Shown in pieces: positions 35,278 to 44,188 of a stretch of DNA of 64,000 nt. The position numbers were made by a program, and so were the translations under genes. The notes under the pieces were generated by a model that did not search any database, was not told the DNA's origin, and saw only the letters and a program-made list of their open reading frames with translations. Each line of letters opens with the position of its first letter. Position 1 is the stretch's first letter. Source of the stretch: Gemmatimonadota bacterium (GTDB lineage: Bacteria > Gemmatimonadota > Gemmatimonadetes > Gemmatimonadales > Gemmatimonadaceae); assembly GCA_028287305.1 (NCBI GenBank), contig JAQBPX010000023.1:36697-100696 (forward strand). Reading direction: 5' to 3'.

Positions 35278-36639
35278 ATGTCCTCTCCCGCACGCACCCT
35301 CCCGCGCCGCCTCGGTCTCTGGAGCGCCGTCGCCGTCCTCGTGGGCTCCACGATCGGCTCCGGCATCTTCCGCTCGCCCGCCGGCATCGCCGCCAAGCTG
35401 CCCGGCCCGCTGCCGCTCATGAGCATCTGGGTCGTCGGCGGCCTCTTCGCCCTCTGCGGCGCGCTCACGCTCGCCGAGGTCTCGAGCGCCTACCCGGCCA
35501 CCGGCGGACTCTTCGTCTTCATCCGCAAGGGATTCGGCCCGCTCCCCGCCTTCCTCTTCGGCTGGAGTGAGCTCGTCCTCATTCGCGCCGCATCACTCGG
35601 CGCCGTGAGCACCACCTTCGCCGAGTACTTCATTCGCGTGATGAAGCACGATCCGCGAGTGGCGCCCTACGACGCCTACGTCCACTACATCGCCGCCGTG
35701 GCGATCGCACTCACGGCGACGTTCAACTACGTGGGCGTGCGCTGGGGCTCGCTGGTGCAGAACCTCACGACGGTCGCGAAGTACTTCGGCCTGGCGCTCA
35801 TCATCCTGCTCGCGCTCGTGATCGGCCTGCCGCAGAGCGGTGGCGGTCACTACACGCCGGCCATGCCGCCCGGCAGCTTCTCCCTCGCCCCCTTCGGGCT
35901 CGCGCTCGTGAGCGTGCTCTGGGCCTACGACGGCTGGGCCGACCTCAGCTTCGTGGCCGGTGAGGTCGAGGATCCGCGACGCGTCCTTCCGCGCGCCCTC
36001 ATCACGGGCACGCTCGCGGTGATTGCGATCTACCTGCTCGCAAACGTCGCGTATCTCGCGGTGATGACGGTCGACGAGATTCGCGCCTCGCAGCTCGTCG
36101 CCGCCGACGTCGCGCAACGGCTGGTCGGGCAGCCCGGCGTGGTGTTCGTAGCGGTCACTGTGATGCTCTCGACCTTCGGCACGCTCAACGGCTCGCTGCT
36201 CACCGCGCCCCGCATCTTCTTCGCGATGGCCGACGACGGGCTCTTCTTCCGCAAGGTCGCCAGCGTCCACCCGAAGTTCGAGACGCCATACATCTCGATC
36301 TTCATCACCGCCGCGCTCGGCGTCGTCTTCGTGCTGCTCCGCACCTTCGAGCAGCTGGCCGACGCATTCGTCACCGCTATCGTGCCCTTCTACGCGCTCG
36401 GCGTGGCAAGCATCTACGTGCTCCGCAAGCGCGCCGACTACGACCCGCCCTTCCGCACGCCGGGCTATCCCTTCGTGCCGGCGCTGTTCGTGATCGCGAC
36501 CATCTACCTGCTGGTGAACGCGATCGTCGATCCCACCTCGCGCTGGGCGACGATCGGTGTGCTTGGCACGATCCTGGTCGGGATTCCGGTGTTCTACCTG
36601 ACGGTCGGACGCAATCTCCAGGCGAGCGAGCATGAATAG
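35278..36639 (+). CDS. APC-superfamily amino acid permease
   Basis: 453 residues, about 12 helices. The APC helix-1 motif SAVAVLVGSTIGSGIF and the AEVSSAYPATGGLFVF region of helix 3 are clear. This fits the LAT/amino acid exchanger-like subgroup. Substrate unknown. ATG at 35278 chosen because the family begins shortly before the RLGLWSAVAVLVG segment. It overlaps the next cytochrome gene by 8 nt, so it belongs to the sulfur operon by transcription. Confidence 0.88.
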   Translation: MSSPARTLPRRLGLWSAVAVLVGSTIGSGIFRSPAGIAAKLPGPLPLMSIWVVGGLFALCGALTLAEVSSAYPATGGLFVFIRKGFGPLPAFLFGWSELVLIRAASLGAVSTTFAEYFIRVMKHDPRVAPYDAYVHYIAAVAIALTATFNYVGVRWGSLVQNLTTVAKYFGLALIILLALVIGLPQSGGGHYTPAMPPGSFSLAPFGLALVSVLWAYDGWADLSFVAGEVEDPRRVLPRALITGTLAVIAIYLLANVAYLAVMTVDEIRASQLVAADVAQRLVGQPGVVFVAVTVMLSTFGTLNGSLLTAPRIFFAMADDGLFFRKVASVHPKFETPYISIFITAALGVVFVLLRTFEQLADAFVTAIVPFYALGVASIYVLRKRADYDPPFRTPGYPFVPALFVIATIYLLVNAIVDPTSRWATIGVLGTILVGIPVFYLTVGRNLQASEHE

Positions 36640-37618
36640 GCTGGCGAGGATGGCGCTGGTCATCCTCGTGCTCGCCTCCGTCATGTACCTGCAACGCTGG
36701 GCACGCGAGCGAGACAAGCGAACCGATGGCGCCATTCCAGCGAGTGGAACAACCATCGTCTCCGGCATCGCGAAGTTCGACATCAACCACTGGACGCCGC
36801 CTTCCGACTCGGAAATTCCCACCGACTCGCTCGGCGCCAGCATTCGTCGCGGCCTCGCGCTGCTCACGCACACCACCGACAGCCTGCCGCACTTCGCGCC
36901 CGGGCACATCAACTGCGTGAACTGCCACCGCGACGGAGGCCGCAACCTCGACGCCGCCCCACTCGCCGGCGCACAGGCCCGCTTCCCGAAATACATGGAG
37001 CGCACCGGCGCCGTCATCACGCTCGCCGATCGCATCAACTACTGCTTCACCCGCAGCCTCGGCGGCAACAAGCTGCCGCACGACAGTCGCGAGATGGCGG
37101 ACATCATCGCCTACGTCGCATTCATTTCCCGCGACGTGCCCGTCGGGGCGCTCACGCACGGCTACGATGGGCTGCACAAGATGACTGACCCGCTCACCGG
37201 CGACGTGACGCGCGGCGCGAACCTCTTCACCACGACCTGCGCCGCCTGTCACGGCTTCGATGGGCAGGGCAGCGCTGTGGTGCCCGCGGTGTGGGGGCCG
37301 AAGTCGTATGCCATCGGCGCGAGCATGGCGCGCGAGGAGCGCGCCGCGAGCTTCATCTGGTACAACATGCCGCTCGGCAAGTCGCGCTCGCTCACGACGC
37401 AGCAGGCGTTCGACGTCGCGAGCTACATCAACTCGATGCCGCGCCCGGACTCGCCGGGCAAGGAACGGGACTTCCCCGCGGGCAACGCGCCGAAGGACGT
37501 GCCGTATCGCACCGCCGGGCACGAGCCGTATCGCGCGCCGAAGTCCCTCATCGCGCGCAGCTCGCGCGAGGGGATCGTGCCCGCGCCCACGTCGGTCAAG
37601 GGAAGGGGACTGCAATGA
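36632..37618 (+). CDS. Diheme cytochrome c (TsdA/SoxA-like)
   Basis: 328 residues with an uncleaved or cleaved N-terminal membrane segment (MALVILVLASVMYL) and two heme c sites: CVNCH (95-99) and CAACH (203-207). Two cytochrome c domains with this arrangement, NYCFTRSLGG between them, match thiosulfate dehydrogenase TsdA and related SoxA proteins. TsdA joins two thiosulfates to tetrathionate. The downstream SoxC/SoxD-like genes support a sulfur-oxidation role. It overlaps the next gene by 4 nt. Confidence 0.87.
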   Translation: MNRLARMALVILVLASVMYLQRWARERDKRTDGAIPASGTTIVSGIAKFDINHWTPPSDSEIPTDSLGASIRRGLALLTHTTDSLPHFAPGHINCVNCHRDGGRNLDAAPLAGAQARFPKYMERTGAVITLADRINYCFTRSLGGNKLPHDSREMADIIAYVAFISRDVPVGALTHGYDGLHKMTDPLTGDVTRGANLFTTTCAACHGFDGQGSAVVPAVWGPKSYAIGASMAREERAASFIWYNMPLGKSRSLTTQQAFDVASYINSMPRPDSPGKERDFPAGNAPKDVPYRTAGHEPYRAPKSLIARSSREGIVPAPTSVKGRGLQ

Positions 37619-38871
37619 GCGAGGAGAAGCTGTCGCGTCGCGAGCTGCTGCGGGGCGCCGCGACGATCGCCGGAGCGGCGGTGGTCGCGAAGGTCGCGAG
37701 CGCGCAACTGCCGGCCGCGCCAGCGGTGCCGGCCGCACCGGTGGTTCCGCTCGACGCCTCACTTGTCCAGGGCGCGCCGACCTCCGCCCTCAGCGAGCGG
37801 AGTCCATTCGTCACCGAGGCGCGAACTGGAACAGGCGTGGTGACGGGTGCGTCGTTCAGCCCGATCCAGGATTTCTCCGGGAGCATCTTTCCCACCGACC
37901 TGCACTTCGAGCGGCATCACAACGGCGTCGCGCAGATAGACCCGGCGAAGTACACGCTGCTCGTGCAGAACACGCACGGCGCAAAGTCGGTGGTGCTCAC
38001 GCTCGACGACATCAGGCGCTTCCCCAGCGTGTCGCGCGCACACTTCCTCGAGTGCGCCGGCAACGGGCGCTCCTGCTATCGCGCGCCAAAGCGCGAGATG
38101 ACCGCGCAGGTCATCGACGGCATGCTCGGCAGCGCCGAGTGGACCGGCGTGCCGGTGCGGGCGCTGTTCGCGGAGCTCGACATTCATGTCGCGCCCAATG
38201 CGCACTGGGTGCTGGCCGAGGGTGGCGACGCGAGCAAGCTCTCGCGCAGCATCCCGCTCGAGAAGATGCTAGACGACGCGCTGCTCGTGTATGCGCAGAA
38301 CGGCGAGCCGCTGCGGCCACCCGCCGGATTCCCGGTGCGGCTGCTCGTTCCCGGATGGGAGGGAAACGCGAACATCAAGTGGCTGCGTCGCCTCAAGGTG
38401 ATCGCCGAGCCGAACATGTCGAAGGACGAGACCAGCAAGTACACCGACCCGCTCCCTAACGACACCGCGCGGCAATTCAGCTTCGAGCTCGACGTGAAGT
38501 CGATCATCACGCGGCCGAGCTTTCCCATGGTGGCGGTGCGCGGGTGGCAGCAGATAGAGGGGATCGCCTGGACGGGGCGCGGCAAGGTCGCGCAGGTGCA
38601 CGTGAGCACCGACGGCGGGCGCAGCTGGACGATGGCCGAGTTGCAGGAGCCCATCCAGTCGAAGGCGATCACGCGCTTCCGCCTCATGTGGAACTGGGAC
38701 GGGCGCGCCACCACGCTGATGAGCAGGGCGGTGGACGAGACGGGGGCGATGCAGCCGACGCTCTCCGAGTTCAGGGCGGCGCGCGGTCCCGGGACCGACT
38801 ACCACTTCAATCACATCCGGTCGTGGAGCGTGGAATCCAGCGGCAGCGTGTTCTACGCGGTGCCCGCATGA
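37615..38871 (+). CDS. soxC: Sulfite dehydrogenase-type molybdopterin protein SoxC
   Basis: 418 residues. A twin-arginine signal (SRRELLRGAATIAGAAVVA) sends the folded cofactor protein to the periplasm. The molybdenum ligand is Cys147 in FLECAGNGRS. The C-terminal Mo-co dimerisation domain begins near 310 (TRPSFPMVAVRGWQQIEG). SoxC with SoxD is the sulfane dehydrogenase of the Sox system, and other members of the family oxidise sulfite. ATG overlaps the cytochrome stop, and its own stop overlaps soxD. Confidence 0.9.
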   Translation: MSEEKLSRRELLRGAATIAGAAVVAKVASAQLPAAPAVPAAPVVPLDASLVQGAPTSALSERSPFVTEARTGTGVVTGASFSPIQDFSGSIFPTDLHFERHHNGVAQIDPAKYTLLVQNTHGAKSVVLTLDDIRRFPSVSRAHFLECAGNGRSCYRAPKREMTAQVIDGMLGSAEWTGVPVRALFAELDIHVAPNAHWVLAEGGDASKLSRSIPLEKMLDDALLVYAQNGEPLRPPAGFPVRLLVPGWEGNANIKWLRRLKVIAEPNMSKDETSKYTDPLPNDTARQFSFELDVKSIITRPSFPMVAVRGWQQIEGIAWTGRGKVAQVHVSTDGGRSWTMAELQEPIQSKAITRFRLMWNWDGRATTLMSRAVDETGAMQPTLSEFRAARGPGTDYHFNHIRSWSVESSGSVFYAVPA

Positions 38872-39467
38872 GGCGCGCCGCGATCGTGATGGTCGCGCTG
38901 CTCGCCGCGTGCAGCGGCGGCGCCAAGTCGGGCGACGAAGCGCGTCCCACGCCGGCGACCCCGAATGACCTGGGGCTCGGCCGCGCCGCGACCGACAGCG
39001 AGGTTGCGCTGCTCGACATCGACGTCAACGCCGCCGGCGCCGGGCTTCCATCGGGCAGCGGCACGCATGCGCAGGGCGCGCTGGTGTTCGCCGCGAAGTG
39101 CGCGAGCTGTCACGGCCCCAAGGGCGAGGGCATGACGAGCGGCGCGATCGCGTACCCGAAGCTGATCGGTCGCGAGCCGCGCGATGGCTTTCCCTTCGGC
39201 AAGGACCTCAAGTACGTGAAGACCGTGGGCAACTACTGGCCCTACTCCACCACGATCTTCGACTACGTGCGCCGCGCAATGCCGCTCGACCGGCCGGGCT
39301 CGCTCACGAACGACGAGGTGTATGCGGTGACCGCGTTCCTGCTCGCCGAGAACGAGATCGTGCCGCGGGAATTCGTGGTGGACGCCAAGTCGCTGCCCGG
39401 GGTCCGGATGCCGGCGCGTGATCGGTTCGTGAAGGATGATCGGGCGGGGGGCGCAAAATTCCGCTAG
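38868..39467 (+). CDS. soxD: Cytochrome c lipoprotein, SoxD-like
   Basis: 199 residues. Lipobox LLAAC (Cys15) anchors it to a membrane. One heme site CASCH (78-82), with GPKGEGMT and a distal Met in RRAMPLDRPGSLT. It is the electron-accepting partner of the molybdopterin protein encoded just upstream (4-nt overlap). SoxD proteins are often longer and diheme, so this is a short, single-heme form. The start ATG at 38868 gives a perfect lipoprotein signal. Confidence 0.85.
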   Translation: MRRAAIVMVALLAACSGGAKSGDEARPTPATPNDLGLGRAATDSEVALLDIDVNAAGAGLPSGSGTHAQGALVFAAKCASCHGPKGEGMTSGAIAYPKLIGREPRDGFPFGKDLKYVKTVGNYWPYSTTIFDYVRRAMPLDRPGSLTNDEVYAVTAFLLAENEIVPREFVVDAKSLPGVRMPARDRFVKDDRAGGAKFR

Positions 39468-39471
39468 AGCG

Positions 39472-39695
39472 TCGTGGGCTGGGGTAACCGCGTGGCTTGA
39501 GGCGTGAGGCTGGGGCGTGTGTCATCTGGCGTGAGTAACAACGGCGTGAGGCCGAGGGCCTGCACTGCAGGGCTCGAGGCGCCTCCGCTAGCCCAGTCGT
39601 TCAAGCCACTCCCCTCACGCCGTCCTTACCCAAGCCCGAGGACACAAGCCCCAGCCCCAAGCCCCAAGCCTCGCCGTTACCGCAGCCCCGGCTTT
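39472..39695. repeat. GGCTTCA palindromic element, copy 5 (divergent)
   Basis: About 220-nt imperfect palindrome between convergent genes. GGGGTAACCGCGTGGCTTGA at left, CAAGCCTCGCCGTTACCGCA at right. It is more diverged than the other copies (GGCGTGAG in place of GGCTTCAG). Confidence 0.82.
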
Positions 39696-40575
39696 AAAAG
39701 ATCCTGAGGTTGATGTACTTGCGGGGGTTCTTCTTGAAATCCGCGAGCAAGGAATCAACAGACTGCATCGTATGCCGGATGTCCGCATACAGCAGCGTGT
39801 CCGTCAGCAGCTTCCCCGCCGTGCCCTGCCCGGAATCGAGCTTCGAGAGCAGCGAATTCATCTTCGAGCTCGCCAGCTTGAGCGAATCGGTCAGTTGAGC
39901 AAAATTCGCCGATGTCGCGCGCAGGTTCCGGATCGTCGAGTCCACCGTCGGCGAGCTCGCCACCGCGGCGCTCTTGCGGAACTCCGCCAGCGTCAGCGTC
40001 ATGTTGCGGTTCTGCTCCGCCGCCATCGCGCTGAGCTGCTGCGAGAACTGCGCGGTGCTCGCGATGGTCTTGCGCAGGTCGCGCAGCCCGCCCTGCGCCA
40101 CCATCTCCGTCTCGAGCGCCTTCGTGATCGCCTGCACGCTGCCGCCGATCGAGTCCACCTTCTGCAGCACCTCGCCAACCGTGGGCTCGCCGAGTCCCGG
40201 CGGCACGGTGTCGCCGGGCTGGAAGTACGGACCGCTCGCATGCTTGGGCGTGAGCGCGATGGCCACGTCGCCGAAGAAGCCCACGCTCCGCACCGCGGCC
40301 GTCGAGCTCTTGGGCACCTTGTAGTCGTCGTTGATGCGGAGCAGCACCTGCAGGTAGCCGTTGTCGTTCAGCTTCACGTCGTCCACGTACCCGACGTTCA
40401 CGCCGGCCAGCAGCACCTGCTGCCCCTGCTTCATGTTCTGCCCCCACGCGAACCGCGCGTAGAGGGGATAGCCGCTCGAGAGCCCGCCCCGCGCCAGCCA
40501 GAGCGTGCCGAGGATCGCGATCGAGACCGCGACGGTGAGCAGGATGCCGACGGTGACTTCGTCGCGCCGCTTCAT
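39694..40575 (-). CDS. mlaD: MlaD/MCE domain lipid-transport protein
   Basis: 293 residues. One N-terminal helix (VGILLTVAVSIAILGTLWLA), an MCE domain at about 38-120 (GQNMKQGQQVLLAGVNVGYV, VGFFGDVAIALTP) and a long C-terminal coiled coil. It holds phospholipid at the inner membrane in the MlaFEDB-type importer/exporter. ATG at 40575 overlaps the mlaE stop by 4 nt. The preceding frame would add unrelated residues. Confidence 0.92.
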   Translation of the reverse strand: MKRRDEVTVGILLTVAVSIAILGTLWLARGGLSSGYPLYARFAWGQNMKQGQQVLLAGVNVGYVDDVKLNDNGYLQVLLRINDDYKVPKSSTAAVRSVGFFGDVAIALTPKHASGPYFQPGDTVPPGLGEPTVGEVLQKVDSIGGSVQAITKALETEMVAQGGLRDLRKTIASTAQFSQQLSAMAAEQNRNMTLTLAEFRKSAAVASSPTVDSTIRNLRATSANFAQLTDSLKLASSKMNSLLSKLDSGQGTAGKLLTDTLLYADIRHTMQSVDSLLADFKKNPRKYINLRIF

Positions 40576-41432
40576 GCCTGGAGCCGGTTTGCGAGCATGA
40601 TCGCCGTGAGGGCGTCGAGGACGAGGATCGTCACCGACGTGATGACGACTGCCTTCGCCGTGGAGCGACCAACCCCCTCGGCGCCGGCCTCGGTAATATA
40701 TCCCTCGTAGGAGCACACCAAGGCGATGGCCCCCCCGAACATCGTGGCCTTCAACAGGCTGTAGACCACCTGGAACGGCCCGAAGCTCAGGCGCAGCCCG
40801 GCGATGAACGCGTCCGGCTTGATGTCCGTGAACAGGATGCAGATCAGGTAGCCGCTGTAGACGCCCACGAAGTCCGCGAGCACCACCAGCACCGGCAGCA
40901 TCAGCACGGCGGCGAGCAGTCGCGGCACCACCAGGAACGCCACGGGATCGTACGCCAGCGTCTCGAGCGCGTCGATCTGCTCGGTCACCCGCATCGTCCC
41001 GATCTCGGCCGTCATCCGGGCGCCCACGCGCCCCGTGAGCACGAGCCCCGTGAGCAGCGGCCCGAGCTCGAGGATGATCGTCTGGCGCGTCGCGAGCCCC
41101 ACCAGCGACAGCTCCACGCCGGCGAACAGCTGGTAGCGCGTCTGCAGCGCGATCACGCCGCCGATGAAGGCGGCGACGATCACGGTGAGCGGCACCGAGT
41201 CGACGCCGATGTTCTTCATCTGCTTCAGCGTCTCCGGCACGTACGTCGCCGGGTCGCCGAAGGCGCGCAGGATGTCGCGCGTGAACAGCCCGCGCACCCC
41301 GATCTCGCGGAAGAATCCCTGGATGGAACGCGTGACCCGCCTGAAGAAGCGGATGCTCCCGCGCTGCACGATCGGGAAGGTCTCGGTGGGGCGCCCCGCA
41401 TCGGCGCCGCCGGTGAAGTGCGGGTAGCTCAC
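40572..41432 (-). CDS. mlaE: MlaE-type ABC permease
   Basis: 286-residue permease of lipid-asymmetry ABC transporters. Typical are GLVLTGRVGARMTAEIGTM, EQIDALETLAYDP and the ADFVGVYSGYL region, with five helices. GTG start. Its ATPase partner (MlaF) is not beside it; the genes on either side are mlaD and lptG. The 14-nt gap to lptG suggests one transcript from lptF through mlaD. Confidence 0.92.
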   Translation of the reverse strand: MSYPHFTGGADAGRPTETFPIVQRGSIRFFRRVTRSIQGFFREIGVRGLFTRDILRAFGDPATYVPETLKQMKNIGVDSVPLTVIVAAFIGGVIALQTRYQLFAGVELSLVGLATRQTIILELGPLLTGLVLTGRVGARMTAEIGTMRVTEQIDALETLAYDPVAFLVVPRLLAAVLMLPVLVVLADFVGVYSGYLICILFTDIKPDAFIAGLRLSFGPFQVVYSLLKATMFGGAIALVCSYEGYITEAGAEGVGRSTAKAVVITSVTILVLDALTAIMLANRLQA

Positions 41433-41446
41433 GCCGATAAACTAAC

Positions 41447-42526
41447 TCACGTGCGCACGCGGGCCAGCAGCACCAGCCCGATGGCCCCGAAGATCATGCT
41501 CGGTATCCACGCGGCCAGGTCCGGGGGCATGAATCCCTTGCCTCCCACGGCCTTCGTCATCTGGATCAGCATCAGGAACACCACGGTGGTCGCCAGGCTG
41601 ATGCCCACACCGTACGCCGTGCCCCCGCGCTGGGTGCTCGTGGCAAGCGGCGCCCCGAACAGCGCGATGATGATGCACGTCACCGGGATCGCGACCTTGA
41701 GCGCCCGCTCCACGCGCAGCACGTTCGCGTTGCCCCCCGACCGCTCCAGCGACTCGATGAACCGGGTGAGCTCCGCATACCGCATCTCGCTCGGCAGCCG
41801 CGACTTCTCGAGCATGTCCGCCGGTTTCTCGGTGAGCTTGCGATCCACCATCTGCGAGAACTGCAGCACGATCACGGGACTCGAGTCGGGGATCACCGCC
41901 AGCTGCCCGTCGCTCAGCGCCCAGCCGATGCGCTTGAACACCGCCTGCCGCGCGCTCAGCACATAGGTGGGATAGTCGGGCCCATTCCCCTTTCGCTCGA
42001 TCTGGAGGCCATCCATCACCCCCGAGTCGGTGTTCAGCGTGCTCACCTTGTACACGCGACCGAACTCGGCCGCATGCGCGAAGTTGAAGCGCTGCGTCCC
42101 CTGGCGGAACTTGTCCTCCGCCAGGAGCTTCGAGCGACGCGCGCTCGTGATCGGCATGACCTCGCCGATGCCCAGGTCGAGGCCCGCGGCCAGGATCGCG
42201 CCGAGCAGGATGGGCATCACCAGTCGCCAGAAGCTGATCCCGCTCGCCTTGGCAGCCGTGATCTCCGAGTACCGAGTGAAGGTGCCGATCGAGAATACCG
42301 TCGCGAACAGCACCGCCGCCGGCAGCACCATGAACATCGACTCGGGGATCCAGTACAGGTACGAGAGCGCGATGTCCTTCTGCGGCAGGTTTCGCCCCAG
42401 GTACTTCTCGAGGTTGTCGGTGAGGTCGATGATCACGATCAGCCCCGGAAAGCCGAGGGCGGTGACCAGGAAGATCTTCATGAACTCACTGAAGACGTAT
42501 CGGTCGAGCGGGCGGACCAGCTTCAT
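41447..42526 (-). CDS. lptG: LPS export permease LptG
   Basis: 359 residues, a normal size for the family. YjgP/YjgQ-type permease with three N-terminal helices, a periplasmic jellyroll domain and three C-terminal helices (RALKVAIPVTCIIIALFGAP, GTAYGVGISLATTVVF). With LptF and LptB it pulls LPS from the inner membrane. The second-gene position and N-terminus (RPLDRYVFSEFMKIFL) favour LptG over LptF. ATG at 42526, 7 nt after lptF. Confidence 0.88.
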   Translation of the reverse strand: MKLVRPLDRYVFSEFMKIFLVTALGFPGLIVIIDLTDNLEKYLGRNLPQKDIALSYLYWIPESMFMVLPAAVLFATVFSIGTFTRYSEITAAKASGISFWRLVMPILLGAILAAGLDLGIGEVMPITSARRSKLLAEDKFRQGTQRFNFAHAAEFGRVYKVSTLNTDSGVMDGLQIERKGNGPDYPTYVLSARQAVFKRIGWALSDGQLAVIPDSSPVIVLQFSQMVDRKLTEKPADMLEKSRLPSEMRYAELTRFIESLERSGGNANVLRVERALKVAIPVTCIIIALFGAPLATSTQRGGTAYGVGISLATTVVFLMLIQMTKAVGGKGFMPPDLAAWIPSMIFGAIGLVLLARVRT

Positions 42527-42533
42527 GTGCGCC

Positions 42534-44102
42534 TCACAGTGCTTCCTCGCGCTTGCCCACGCCGAGCTTCGCGCGCCAGCGTGCGAACACCTCGCCCAGG
42601 TCGCCGCCGCGGCTCGTGCTCGCCTCGCGCCCCATGCGCGCCGAGAGCCAGAGCCCGATGAGGAAGAGGAGGATGTTGTCGCCCCACATCGCCCAGAAGG
42701 GCGAGAGCAGTCCCTTGTCGGACAGGGCTTCCCCCCCGACCAGGCCCACATAATAGACGGCGAAGATCAGGAAGCTCACGCCGATCACGAGCCCCACGCC
42801 GCCGCGCGGGAAGCGCAGCGCGATCGGCGCGCCGATCAGCACGAAGATGATGCACGCCGCCGCGAGCGAGAACTTCTTCTGGATCTCCACGTCGTAGCGG
42901 TTGCGGTCCTTGGACGCTTCCGTCGCGCGAATCTTCGCGTCGTCCACCACCAGCTGCTGGTTGATGACGCCGGGCTGCTGCGCGGCCTGCGGGAATGGTC
43001 GCTGGAGCACGGGCTGTCCCGGCGACGCGGCCGCCGGAGTGGCCTGGTCCGGCATCGGCTGCGCGTTGCCCTTGCCGGGCGATCGCGGCGCCTGCGTCGC
43101 CGGCAGCATGACCTCGGCCGCCTTCGCTTCCGTCACGCTGAAGAGCCGCCCGATGGTGCCGCAGTAGATGCTGCCGAGCCCAGTGGGATTCCGATGCGTG
43201 GTGTCCGGGAGCCCGGAGGGTTGCGTCCCCTTCAGCTTGGCGACGCCGAGCACCAGGTCGGCCTGCGCGCGCCGCTCCTTGTAGTCGGCGAGCGCGAGCT
43301 GGTCCTGCATCTCGCAGATACCCATCTCGCGATCGCTCTTGGTGGCGGTGTCGGAGTTGGAGAGCTTGATGCCGCCGCTCGCGACGTCCTTCACGAGCAG
43401 CTCGTCCTGGCCGTAGAAGAGGCGCGTGATCTGTGACGGCTTCTGCGCGGGCACTTCCTGCATCACGCCGTGGTGCAGCGTCATGAGCAGGTCCTTCTGG
43501 TTCGGCGCAAAGCGGAGGTAGCCGCTGTCTGCGTAGATCGTGCGGCGACGCGACTGGTCGCCCATGTCGTAGATGATCACGTCGCGCATGCGCGAGGTGG
43601 CCTGGTCGATCTTGGAGGCTCGGAGGTAGAGCTTGCCCTCGACCAGGGTGTTGATCACCTGGTCCTTGAGCGCGAAGGTCGGCTTGGTGCGGCCGATGTC
43701 GACGAGCAGCACCGCGAGCTCGTGGTTGGAGCGCGGCAGCACCTGGTCGTTGAAGAAGAGCATCGCGCTGCTTGCCACGAGGGCCGCGCCGAACACGGGG
43801 CGCAGCAGCGTGACCATGCTCACGCCACTCGCCTTGAACGCCGTGATCTCGTTCTCGGCGGCCAGCCGGCTGAACGCGTAGAGCACCGCGATCAGCACGC
43901 CCATCGGGATGGTCATCGCGACGGTGAAGGGGATCGAGAGCAGGAAGAACTTCCCGATCACCGTCCACGGCAGCCCCTTGCCCACCAGGTCGCCGAACCG
44001 CTTGGCGATGTACTGGAGGAGCATCAGCGACGTGAGCGCTGTCGACGCAAAGAGGAACGGCCCCACGTGTTCGCGCAGGACGTACTTGCTGGCAATCTTC
44101 AC
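42534..44102 (-). CDS. lptF: LPS export permease LptF with enlarged periplasmic region
   Basis: 522 residues, against about 360 for the usual family. N-terminus KIASKYVLREHVGPFLFA and the EITAFKASGVSMVTLLRPVF region are classic. The extra length is a Pro/Gln/Ala-rich insertion in the periplasmic domain (about residues 300-420, e.g. ATQAPRSPGKGNAQPMP). A GTG start (44102) is chosen by alignment, as no ATG is near and no clear Shine-Dalgarno is seen. First gene of the lptF-lptG-mlaE-mlaD run, divergent from sprA. Confidence 0.87.
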   Translation of the reverse strand: MKIASKYVLREHVGPFLFASTALTSLMLLQYIAKRFGDLVGKGLPWTVIGKFFLLSIPFTVAMTIPMGVLIAVLYAFSRLAAENEITAFKASGVSMVTLLRPVFGAALVASSAMLFFNDQVLPRSNHELAVLLVDIGRTKPTFALKDQVINTLVEGKLYLRASKIDQATSRMRDVIIYDMGDQSRRRTIYADSGYLRFAPNQKDLLMTLHHGVMQEVPAQKPSQITRLFYGQDELLVKDVASGGIKLSNSDTATKSDREMGICEMQDQLALADYKERRAQADLVLGVAKLKGTQPSGLPDTTHRNPTGLGSIYCGTIGRLFSVTEAKAAEVMLPATQAPRSPGKGNAQPMPDQATPAAASPGQPVLQRPFPQAAQQPGVINQQLVVDDAKIRATEASKDRNRYDVEIQKKFSLAAACIIFVLIGAPIALRFPRGGVGLVIGVSFLIFAVYYVGLVGGEALSDKGLLSPFWAMWGDNILLFLIGLWLSARMGREASTSRGGDLGEVFARWRAKLGVGKREEAL

Positions 44103-44188
44103 GCGGGAGGTTCGCGGGTTGTAGGGGGTGCGTTCCCTACCGTAATATTCAATCTGGTTCGCCCCCCAAGATACCCCCGCCACCGGGT
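44103..44188. promoter_or_regulatory. Divergent lptF / sprA promoter region
   Basis: 86 nt between divergent envelope genes. The only AT-rich spot is CGTAATATTCAAT (44141-44153), which could hold a -10 element for either direction. No repeat element is present. Confidence 0.35.
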
